From: Pterois miles
Taxonomy: Eukaryota > Chordata > Actinopteri > Perciformes > Scorpaenidae
Direction: 5' to 3'
NCBI GenBank assembly: GCA_947000775.1
Contig: CAMQGK010000416.1
Span: forward strand, 949,501 to 1,013,500
Length of the DNA: 64,000 nucleotides
The notes beneath the pieces are model-generated. The model saw nothing but the letters and a program-made list of their open reading frames with translations, searched no databases and was not told the DNA's origin. The first letter of the stretch is position 1; each line of letters opens with the position of its first letter. A program made the translations under genes and the position numbers. Shown one piece after another: positions 53,970 through 64,000 of this stretch.

Positions 53970-54660
53970 ATAACCTATATACTTATATATATATATAATT
54001 GTTTTTAAAACATTTTTTCACACAATGAATATTGAGCACTACATGCTAAAACAATCCACAGTTGAGTACAGTTGTATTTCATATATACTGTATGAAAGTC
54101 CATTACGTTCACAAACAAAACCCAGCATGTGGCCCAGAGCACCCCTGTGGATTTCACAGGATATCTGTCACTGTTTTAAGTTGTTTTTATTTCTCATTAC
54201 TTAATAGTAGTGTATAATTTCATAGATGGTGAGACAAATGACTACAGTATGGCTTTGTGATTGTATCTCTGATAGACTGGAGTTTGCCGTCAGTGTCTGA
54301 CCATGTATTGAATCACAAGTTTGTTTAAAGTCTCCATAATGGAATAAGATCTGGGGCGGTAATTGCTTTCTCAATACTGATTAGCTTACACTGGGTCTTA
54401 TAGAGGTGCTGCCTGAACCTGCAGGAACCAGCCAACACATATATGAGCTTGTTCCTCCTGCTGGGGAAGAAACACGGTTCCTGATTACAGAAATAAAATA
54501 AGAAAAAAAGGAAATCAAATGAAATAATGAAATAATGGATGAATTGAGATGAAATAAAAATGCTCCAGGTTTATGTTCTTGTTTTGCCAGTTTTCTGAAA
54601 TGGGGAAGATATTGTCATAAATGCCTGATAAGCCCCTGATAAATGCTTATCTGATGTGTC
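53970..54660. other. Non-coding stretch, nothing recognised
   Basis: No ORF or repeat that I can support beyond a short TATA run at 53985-53998. Confidence 0.35.
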
Positions 54661-54769
<109 letters not shown>

Positions 54770-55511
54770 GTATATAAAAAGTACAACACAATTTTGAATA
54801 ATTTTCTGAAAACAAGAAATTATACAAATATGATTTGACAGTTAAGTAAACTGAAATCCAAGCTAAAATGCTAAAACTCCACAGGTCTCCTGCCATCTTG
54901 TCTGGGTCTTACCGAACAAAATAGGTTGTTGTCATTGCCTTCAAAAGCCCGTAGCACTAAGGAATACTTACGTCTAGGCAACTAAAACTACTGGGTGGAA
55001 TCGAACAAAACACAACAAAAATGACACAAAATTACCTGGTTATGTTTAGTAGGGCCGAGACGATCTATATATAATATTATGATTTAGTAGACTATTGTTA
55101 AACCATGGGGAAAAGTTGAAGAATATATTTTAAGGGACTTTTACTTTGGAAAATATATAAATTATCCTTGTCAGGCATTGTTTATTACATTTTTTCCAGC
55201 AACCCATAAAGAGACTAAAGACATTTCTTTTTTTAATTAGTGGTATTTCCTTTTTAATTTATAGTGGACATGTAATGATTTACACTTCTGGTGAATATAA
55301 TCCAAATAATCGTATTTCCATATATGTGTTTTTATATATGGTTCCTTTAGACCCTGTATTTGTCTTTTTAGGGGGGTCCAGGGGTCTTTAGGGAGTAAAG
55401 GTAAGTGTAAAGGTAAAATTAGGGTTTAGAACATTATAGCAGAAGTATATGGTGGCCTTCCTCATGGTCTATTATGTTTCATAAGCAATTTTAGGGTTGA
55501 TACCATTTATT

Positions 55512-55723
55512 AGAAGAAGAAGAAGAAGATCAACCTTTATTAGTCCCAAATGGGGAAATAATTTACACTCTGTTTAACTTATACATGGTACATGCTGACC
55601 TGAAACACACATACATGCATTAATGGAGAGGTGTCAGAGTGAGGGGGCTGCTCCTGACAAGCGCCCCGAGCAGTTGGGGGTTTGGTGCCTTGCTCAGGGG
55701 CACCTCGGCAGTGCCCAAGAGGT
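55512..55723 (-). mobile_element. tRNA-derived SINE, copy 4 (5' truncated)
   Basis: AGA-repeat tail at the low-coordinate end, then cctttattagtcccaaatgg ggaaataatttacactctg and the shared body up to gcccaagaggtaaa, where it stops; the tRNA-like head is missing. The tail of this copy is the closest to the LINE 3' end. Confidence 0.85.
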
Positions 55724-55976
55724 AAATATATTACATATATTTGTTGCTAAATTTAACAATTTTTACCACTTGAGAATTGATAAAATGATCAATAATCCCT
55801 CCAAAATACCGCATTAAGCCACCAAGACCTTGAGGAACACCACAGAAAAAACCTTGCTATGATTTGGTATGAAAAGCTTTTGACATTTGGACATTTATTA
55901 TATTTTTCAGCAAGCGCTTCTGTTGTTGTCAGTCTAGCTAGGAAAGCATCCATCCTTTGAATGCTTAACAGGATGT

Positions 55977-56005
55977 AGTAGTAGTAGTAGTAGCAGTAGT
56001 AGTAG
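55977..56005 (+). repeat. (GTA)n microsatellite
   Basis: gtagtagtagtagtagcagt agtagtag, about nine trinucleotide units with one GCA. Confidence 0.85.
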
Positions 56006-56179
56006 AGGTCACCACAGCTCATTTTATACAGTGGGGTCCAATTTAAAAAAAACGGTCTCACAACAATGAAATGGCTGCTAACCAGGCTACTAAAATGATC
56101 ACATTCATGGGATTTACAAGAGTCCCATCTTTACAGTGATTCCCAATTATGCAAGTCCAAGACTGTTCAGGGACCCCAG

Positions 56180-56465
56180 TATGCAGAAATATTGAAATAC
56201 ATGATTTTCAGAATAGGAAAAAATAACATGTACATATACTGCATTCAAAAACGTGCAAAACTGTACATGATTATTATACAATGGGCATGTCTGTAAAGGG
56301 AAGACTCATGGGTGCCCATAGAACACATTTTCATTCACATAGCTTGAGGTCAGAGGTCAAGGCACCCCTTTGAAAATGGCCGTGTCTGTTTTTCCTCGCC
56401 AAAATTTTGCCTTACTTTGGAGCATTATTTAACCTCCTACCCAACAAGCTAACGTAACATGATTA
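56180..56465 (-). repeat. gtgaagatac repeat family, copy 3 (inverted)
   Basis: On the minus strand it reads aataatgctccaaagtaagg, caaaattttggcgaggaaaa, ggccattttcaaaggggtgc, cttgacctctgacctcaagc and agtcttccctttacagacat. It overlaps the 3' part of copy 2 and extends the family further. Confidence 0.65.
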
Positions 56466-56878
56466 TGAGAAATGTATTGGTAATACTCCCAAAACAAATG
56501 TAATCCAGGAGAAAATATGTTAAGATTTGAAAGTGCAGTTTTGTTTCATGGGAAGATCATTTTTAGGAGGGCTGGAAGTTCACACTAAGTCACCTTGACC
56601 ACAAACAGTTGAAGCAGTAATAACCAGGGTGTAGTCTCTCGCTGGCTTCCTGCCTTAAACAGGCCAGTTGTCGTCATTACAACGCCTTACTGAGCAGTTA
56701 GTCACACAGTTGGTGTGTACATTGCTAGCTACAACTAACTATCAACACTGTTGTGACACTGGCTGGATGGGTGAATAAACATGAACTGAACAGTCAGCTG
56801 TTCAAATAAGGCAAAACTTCATTTCCCTCTGAACACTCCTCAGCCGGTGCTGAAGTGCAGCCTGTATAGCTGCTCGCC

Positions 56879-57045
56879 TCTTCGTCTTCTTTCAGCCGTT
56901 CCCCTCAGGGATCGCCACAGCGAATCATCTGCTCCCATCTAACCCAATCCTCTGCATCCTCTTCTCTCACACCAACTAGCTTCATGTCCTCTTTCACTGC
57001 ATCCATAAATCTCCTCTTTGGTCTTCCTCTTGGCCTCCTGGCTGG
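56879..57045 (-). pseudogene. Non-LTR retrotransposon C-terminal fragment
   Basis: On the minus strand a frame reads RKTKRRFMDAVKEDMKLVGV then REEDAEDWVRWEQMIRCGDP and a stop, followed by gaaagaagacgaaga. The R-F-M-D-x-V-K-E-D-M ... D-x-x-x-W-x-x-x-I-R signature is that of the C-terminus of a common teleost LINE (RTE-like). Only about 165 bp remain. Confidence 0.6.
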
Positions 57046-57184
57046 CTGGTTCAAAACTCAGCATCCTTCTACCAAGTCACTCAGTCACCTTGTCACTAGA
57101 GCCGCTAGCTATACCTACGAAAATCATTACACTGTAGTTTGTATACATCCCACAAAATCAATGCATATTTAAGCCATGTAAATT

Positions 57185-57415
57185 GTGAACTTTCACCCAG
57201 GCGACCACTATTCGTGTCCTGAGCAGGAAACCAGAAGTCAGTGTTGATTTATTGGTCACATACTGTAACTTCCATACTTAAGTAACGTCACTTCTGTTGT
57301 TATTTTAGTCCAAACCACTATCTTTCCCTAAATCTAACCAAGTGGTCTTCTGTGAAGACGGAAGTTGATTTTGAAAAGACAGTATGCATGTAATGTGCAG
57401 AAATTGGATGTTGAC
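57185..57415 (-). repeat. Dispersed repeat copy
   Basis: Contains ttcacccaggcgaccactat with tcgtgtcctgagcagg, gtccaaaccactatctttcc with ctaaatctaac and gaaaagacagtatgcatgta. Inverted relative to 58600-59020. Confidence 0.5.
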
Positions 57416-58599
57416 TTCTACCTGCTGTATTGCATTGAATATGACTCTGGTGGTCTTCACTTAACAACTTCTCAGCTGTACTAAACTGTTCCGTCCACAA
57501 AATGGTCCTCTTCCTCCGGTGAAATGGTTTGTTCTCTCCTGGAGAGATTTAAGAGTTGAAAATTGTCCATCTATCTTTTTCAGTGAAAACGAATTCCAGG
57601 TCTCACCAATTGTCAGGCCTTGTGTAATTGAAGAGACGGCTCCAAATATCTTTTAAGTGATGAGAAGTCATTTTGGTGGCTGTTGTTAGAGCGTATCGCA
57701 CAAAGGCTTCCATTCTGTCTGAAATGGTACATTCAGCCACGATGAGGGAAAAAAAAAGAGAAAGCCAAAGTCTGAATGACTCTACGGCCTTTTGAACCCT
57801 AAGTCAAATATCATTGTGTGAGCTCCTCTCCTGAGAGGCAGTCACCAAATACTGCTGTTAGTGCTGATTGAAAATCCATGAGGACCAGCACAGAGCCCTT
57901 GAAAAATGATCCAAAAAATGTCTCTGTCCTTCCTATCAAAATGTTGTGTCTGATGTCCGCAGCACCTCGACTCCAAGCTCAATTATTTCACCTGAACAAA
58001 AAGAGAGAGGCTGAACGGCCGAGCGTTCATAGACAATTTCACTTTTATTAGAAATGACTGTGACCACGGCAGTTACAATCGACTTTCAGAGACCATCAGA
58101 GCTGTTTTGGTGGTATCAACCCTGCCCCATCTCTTACCGATTTGTCAGTTTTGTTGTTGTTGCAGTGTTTGTTTAGAGGCATGTGGCACTGAACTCTCAT
58201 ACTGGATAGGTTAGTGGTCACCATGGTAATTTATTACCTTCAGATTCAAGTTTTTTACATGAAGTGTTAAAAAATATCTAATGCTAACATCTTCAAAAGG
58301 CCACAGCAGATGATCACTACACTACTATTAGGTATTCTCCAAGCTTGCTCAGCCTCTAGCTAAAGCTACTGCATGTTATCTTCAAAGAAGACCTGAAAAG
58401 CCACTGAAATTAATAAATGCAATAAATAAATACATAAATTCAGAATCAAATATCAAGTTATAAGAAGGGAAAGTGAAGCATTTGATGTTTCAAAGTGTAA
58501 TGGCTCAGTGATTTGCTCAGGTAGTTATATTATTTGTAAGACTACTGACGTTCTTCATTAAGATAACAGATGTTTTTGTTACAGAACAGACCAGCACAT

Positions 58600-59030
58600 T
58601 GTCACTCCCAAATACCGACGCGTGGTCAGTGGCCCTGGGGTAAAACTATGACGCCCTAGTTACCCCTCTAGCATCAGTTTGAACATGTCAGGGACAGCAT
58701 GTCAGTTTCCGCTCGTTACATGCATAGTGACTTTTCAAAATAAAGGTCTATGTTCACAGGAAATGTACAGTTTCTGTTAATAACATGCATGCAGCCTCTT
58801 TCAAAATAAACTTGCATGTAAATGTATGTACTTAGTTTATAGGTTTACTTAAGCAACAAAACTACTTGGTTAGGTCTGGGCAACCCAGGTTGGTTAGGCT
58901 TAGGAAAAGATTATGGTTTGGGATAAAATAAGTATGTTTGTTTCATAACAAAAGTAAGGTAAAATAAGTCACTTGGTTTCACTTGGGACATGAACAGTGA
59001 CCTCCTGGGTGACAGACCACTGACTGTTTG
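58600..59030 (+). repeat. Dispersed repeat, longest copy
   Basis: Contains gacgcgtggtcagtggccct, tcagggacagcatgtcagtt, cttttcaaaataaaggtcta with tgttcacaggaaatgtac, caacaaaactacttggttag, ttaggaaaagattatggttt and tgacctcctgggtgacag. Fragments of this order occur at 27130 and 62490. Confidence 0.6.
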
Positions 59031-59039
59031 ACTGTCCAT

Positions 59040-62000
59040 TTTTGGTTCATAAGCTTTAGTAAACTAGATTACTTTAGCTGACTTGCTAGATACAGTGAGC
59101 ACAGCTTTGTTTTTTCAACATATCTGGGACTTCCACAACATATACAAAGCAGCAATAGTGGCTATTTTGCCCATGGTTGACAAAATGATGTTGTATCTAC
59201 ATAGAGGTAAGTCCTTCCTCCTCTCCGGCACATCTACTTGGCATTTGGTGTGAACACAGCATAAAGCAATCTCAGTGTATCTGACAAAGCAAGACTGTCC
59301 TCACCAGACAAATGACACCATTCATTGCTTGTTCCCGGTTCTTAAATGACATATTTTAATGTTTTACTAAAGAAGCAAAGCCTGCTCAGGGGATGAGAGT
59401 AATGTCTGTCCTCCCTCAGACACTTAACCAAAGTTCAACCGTGGAGGTGGCAGATCAGAACATGTCTGTGACCTACATACTGTAGGTCATTTTGGATGAC
59501 GCTGACAGTGGATGCCCTACAGTATGCATGTAGCTGACACTTGTTATTGTATTGTGGTGTGTTCGTTCACTGTGGGAACTTCCACTTCCAAGAGTCTGCT
59601 GGAGAGCAGCAGCACAAGATTTCAGTAAGATATCCACATGCATTATAGTTTTACTAACAATAATGTCTTTGATAGCAGCACATGTACGTGTCACATGTAG
59701 ACTTGAATTAGATGCATCAAGAATGTATTACATGAATACAGGGCTAGACGTCCAGACGTGGAACAAGAACTGTATGTACTCAGTTTAGAGCCATTGTATC
59801 ATCACGTTTGGGCTGCTGTATATTTGCACCTTGGGCTTCATTGTGCAAACTGCCTGAAGGTGAAGCAGCAGTTATCGATGTCTCACTTGGCTACGGTGGG
59901 CGGCACATTCTACCTGTAGCATTGCACTCTGGTGTATGGTGCTACAGAACAACCCTGGCTCCCATCAAGAACCAGGAATAAGCTCCCCTCCTTCTTCCTC
60001 GCTGCCGACGCATGCATATGAATCTGTCATTAGTCCCCCTCCCCACACACATCTCCAAAGCTCCTCACACTGTGACACCCCTCCATCTGCATTCCATCTT
60101 TCTCCATCTCTTCCCCCCTTGTTCTTCGTGATGAGGCAAGGCGCCACATGCGTGGCGTAGTTAAACACCTTGTGATTTATGGAGCTTTAATTTGGTTGTG
60201 GCCCAATCCATTGTTTTGTGGCTTGTGGTGCGGCTGCCCTGCTGACAGTAATTTCCCGCCAGTTGGGGAGGACTGTGTATCATGAGCTAATGGCATCCTC
60301 TTTTCCCCCCATCTTTAGAGGAGGAAGGAGGTGTATGTAAGTGTGTAAGGGTTGAAAAAGAGAGCTTGTGTTTGATATCAAGTAAGAAGATAGTAATGTC
60401 GTAGGAAATAAACAGCAGTTCCTATTTACTCTGCCAAATGCACTTGACGGCTCAGTGTGTATTGAAATGAACGGGCTGTCTACGGCTGAAGAGGGCCGGG
60501 GCTGGCTGTTGTGGAATAGATGGTAGCAGGTAACGGCTAGGTAACCATCAAATGAGTGCTAACGTTAGCTTAACACAAACCCTGTACACAACCAACCTAA
60601 TAGTACACTTAAATCAATGAAAACATCTTACATGAAATCCCAAATACGGCACTAATTTACCCCCTGCTGTTTGCTGTTCAGATCATGGCAACTACATTTG
60701 GTCAAGTCACATAGAGAGCCAAAGTCATAATTATTTGTCTGTCTTCGTTGACTACCATTCATATTTCTGAAATAAGATCCCATGGGGTCCACTGGAAGGG
60801 GTGGGACTTAGACTCTCTATAGCTCCAAGTAGCCAGCAAAAGTCATCACAATGAGAAAAATACGACGTTGGGTGCTTTTGACCTCTGAGTTGAATTTTTT
60901 TTCAAGTGGGAAAATGCGAGGGCTCAGCAATGCAAAATCAGTGTACAAAACACAAAACTCATTGAAAAACAATTACAAAAAGATGCAATGTTTTCTTTGG
61001 AAAATATTTCATTTAACCAAACATTCATGTGCTGTGCCTGTATTTGGGATAATGATCTGTATGATTGTTCTGTTCAAAACATACCGTAAATTGTGCAATG
61101 AACACTGGGGTCCACTACCTGGCTTTAGACTTGTCTCACTATCCACAGTTGATATGAATATTAAAATAATTGAGTGAAAAGTGTTCATTACTTGCCAAAC
61201 ATTTCCTCACGGCACCTTCCCCTCCTCTTATTTCTACACAACTACAGCTAGTTTCACCTCGTATTTCTGTCTGAGCACACGCCTGTGCAACAAATACAAA
61301 GCTTATTTGAACATGACCTTTTATCAAGTGCACAAGTAACACGGTGTGGTGGAGTTGAGTGAAATTATGCTTTCCTTGATGGTTAGTGAGTCTGTCCACT
61401 TCCATATCTTTCACCTCAGGGGAGCCGAGCTCTGGATGTCTCTGGCGTCCCTATTACATCATAAAAAGCACTCATTATTAACAGCTTTAGAATAACATTC
61501 AAGGGCAAACGACTTTGAAATGGGAAACTTGATGTTTTTTTTCTTCTCTCCTCACACCACATATTTGATTTAGCTGCCTCTCAATAGTAATTCACTTTGA
61601 TATGGTTTTCCACATAAACAAAGCTATGTGGCTGGAAGCAAGCCGCTGGCCGATGGAGTGTGTCGGCCATAAGAATCCATATCGCCACAGCTACAGAGCA
61701 CTGTCTCCACAGAAATGGAAACGGTGTCATCAGCATTAAGGGAAGGGGAATGCCCATGCTGATTGCTCTCAGTGTGTATGTGTGTGCATGTGTGTGAGTA
61801 AGAGAAAGCGTTGTGGGGGGTGTGGGGTGGCTGATTGTCTGTGTTTATTGAACTGTGTGTTTGTGTTTGTGTGAATGTGTGTGTGCATTCACGCTGACTA
61901 GTCTCATGATAGCTTGGCTGTGTGGTGTGTACTGGTGCTCAAAGTGCACTCCACAGATGCTGCTAGCTTCTCACCTTAGGCTGCTGCAGCAGTCAGACAG

Positions 62001-62480
62001 GATGTATGTGTGTGTGAGAGAGAGTGTGTGTGTGTGTTGTGTAGACAGGTTTTGGGGTTAGAGATAGAAAAAGAGTTTGTTGGTTTGTTTATATGCCCAC
62101 TAATCATAATGCAATTAAAGTAAGTAATCCTGAGCCCCTGTAAACACCATAATAAGTGGGATAACGCAAGTTATCATTAGATTTGTATTGAAGTGTGTAT
62201 CTACTTCAGTATACCATCTACATATTAGGCTACTTCCTCACACTCATACTTAATATTGCAAAGCATTTTGAGTAGACACTGACCTGAACCCCTTTTGTCA
62301 TTTGTCATTTTAGGCGACTAGAACTTCACTGACAGAGGCTGAATAAAGTCATAGATATGGCACATAAAAATACAAGAATTGTTCCATTGTACAGCATAAG
62401 GTTGCTTAAGGCCAGGCTATGATAACACACTCTCAGCCCCAACCCATCAAACACCGCAGCTTGGTCCGTGGCTTCATGCT
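59040..62480. other. Non-coding stretch, no gene recognised
   Basis: ORFs up to 108 codons have no domains. Two non-repetitive blocks (60180-60330 and 61500-61760) look more complex than their surroundings and could be regulatory. GT-rich low-complexity sequence at 61770-62040. Confidence 0.35.
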
Positions 62481-62489
62481 TCAAACTGT

Positions 62490-62640
62490 GACGCTCTAGG
62501 TAGGTAGGTAGGTAGTGTCAAACTGTAACGCGTCAGGGACAGTGTGAAAGTCTCTGCTCATTATATGCATAGTGTCTTTTCAAAATAAACTCCTGTGTTC
62601 ACAGGAAATGTACAGTTAAAAAATTGGATCCTATGTAACA
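62490..62640 (+). repeat. Dispersed repeat fragment with TAGG microsatellite
   Basis: A short taggtaggtaggtaggtag run is followed by gtaacgcgtcagggacagtg, gcatagtgtcttttcaaaat and tgttcacaggaaatgtacag, matching 58675-58775. Confidence 0.65.
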
Positions 62641-62649
62641 AAACTGCGG

Positions 62650-64000
62650 TAAAATAACTGATAATGATGCAGGTTTACATTGCAGTTAGCTGAAAACCTG
62701 GTGCATCTCATACAGACGCAGAAGGGGGGCGTCAGTGCATCGATATCAGACGCCAAGGTCCACTGATAGTTAAGTCCAGCCCTAAAGGTCTGGGGCTGCA
62801 GCTGCCTACCTCACTCTTGTCCTCCTGTTGTTCACGGACGCAGTGACAGAAGTACAGTAGCAAGAGAAAAACCACCTTACAGCTGCACTACAACACACAC
62901 TTACTTACCCAAATCTTGCCATGCACTGCATTTGGAGGTGATATATACTAGCATAGCACAGTTCACAACCAACAAGATGATAAAACTCTTTACATTTGGG
63001 AACCTCGGTGGAAACTCGGGTTTTGGGGAGTGCCGAAAAAGCCTTAATTCCCTTATCACTTTGTACATGTCTGCTATTATGTCTTCTAACACCATTTTAA
63101 GTTGCATTAGCAAATCGGGCACCCCCTTCAGCCCCACAAAAGGCAAAGCTTCAATGGAAAGGCCCGTCCCACCGTTTATAAAAGCCCCACTTTTTAAAGA
63201 GTGCCACCTCCGAGAAAGCTGTAAGCACTGATCCCAGCTGTGTGTATTTTCAAGGCCCCCAGAATTAATCCTGAGCAATTTTTCTGCACCACTTGTGCCT
63301 GTGATAAAGGAAGCCCGAGCATTCAAATGGGCTGGGTCCCTGGTGGCATTAAGTTCTTACCATATTGGGCTGCAGTCAGGCCTGCAGTGTGAAGAGGGGA
63401 CTAGGGCAAACCACTGAGCCTTGCCAGGCTTAAAACTCTATACCTCTATACAGTATCTCTTACTCTTTCTCTCATCCAGCCAATCTTCCTATCTCACAGA
63501 TAAGGAAACAAACGCAGCTAGTGGTGTCCTCTCCTGCAATCAATACGTGTAAAATCTGTGCAGTTATTGTGTGGTTCACATGCATATACCTTAATACCTG
63601 TGCTAAACTAATTAAAGGCAAGTTAATTCAAGTGGTCATAATCTGCTGAGGCCTTTTAAGGCTTTTTGTAACTTAGTTGCCTTTTTTCAATTTCACAGCT
63701 TGCCTCACCAATTTGAAGCTACCTATTGCATTTAGCATGGGTGTATGTTTAACCTCTTCAACCCCACTGGCCCACATTTCAGAGCCATGCTGTGCTGCCA
63801 AACTTTGGTCAAAACTACATAACTGTATTTGAAATTCTAGTGGATACCCTAAAGTTTCCAAAGATACCAAATGCTGTGTGTTTGTGGCTGGATGACCAGC
63901 TGGAAACATTCTCTGTTGAACATGTTTAAGTTTAATTACAAATGGTGGTAATTCAATAAACTGTAAATAGGAAGCGTATATAGTCACTGTGACGTCACCC
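62650..64000. other. Non-coding stretch with two minus-strand ORFs of unknown meaning
   Basis: ORFs at 62901-63326 (141 codons) and 63673-63987 (104 codons) lie on the same strand 350 bp apart. Neither shows a domain I can name, and no splice or promoter context supports a gene. They could be chance or part of a decayed retroelement. Confidence 0.25.

Noticed and set aside
62901..63326. 141-codon minus-strand ORF, with a 104-codon ORF (63673-63987) on the same strand
   Set aside because: No recognisable domain, no splice or promoter context, and lengths within what chance and old retroelements produce. Left as unknown.

Overview
The window is vertebrate genomic DNA, almost certainly from a ray-finned (teleost, probably percomorph-like) fish. 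The evidence is spliced vertebrate-type genes with GT-AG introns, repeats that I recognise as teleost families (tRNA-derived SINEs, L2/Rex1-type LINEs, Tc1 and hAT transposons, palindromic MITEs), and long AC and AT dinucleotide arrays. There is no bacterial, organellar or CRISPR-like content.

The only intact host genes I can support are two tandem, same-strand short-chain dehydrogenase/reductase genes of the DHRS13/RDH type. Copy 1 has coding exons between 4647 and 13070 and copy 2 between 18610 and 23432. Both can be assembled completely. Each has five coding exons of identical lengths (127, 119, 124, 327 and 260 bp), identical intron phases, and encodes 318 residues. They therefore arose by whole-gene tandem duplication. 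Copy 1 keeps the catalytic Ser/Tyr/Lys residues. Copy 2 has Ala-Ala where the catalytic Ser should be but keeps YxxxK.

Layout. 1-2.4 kb: three-layer nest, in which a Tc1 transposon with an uninterrupted DD34E transposase sits inside a SINE-like retroposon with a 14-bp target duplication, inside an older repeat. 2.8-4.3 kb: SINEs and an interspersed repeat split by a SINE. 4.6-13.1 kb: dhrs13-like copy 1, whose introns hold a BED-finger hAT relic, a pogo-type MITE and an interstitial telomeric repeat. 13.6-14.3 kb: a palindromic MITE and a second MITE. 18.6-23.4 kb: dhrs13-like copy 2, with a composite Tc1 relic in intron 1. 23.7-35 kb: LINE, Tc1, BEL/Pao and SINE relics. 35-64 kb: a long stretch in which I find no host gene. 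It holds a 5'-truncated LINE with a 260-residue reverse-transcriptase remnant, long AC and AT microsatellites clustered at 47.4-50 kb, a degenerate dispersed repeat present in many copies, and a few non-repetitive stretches that might be conserved regulatory elements.

I did not find a new multi-gene system. The observations most worth a second look are the Ser-to-Ala replacement in dhrs13-like copy 2, the apparently intact Tc1 element, the clean nested-insertion records (with target duplications and a paralogous empty site), and the shared 3' tail between the tRNA-SINE and a LINE in the same window. All family assignments come from motif reading and memory, without database searches.
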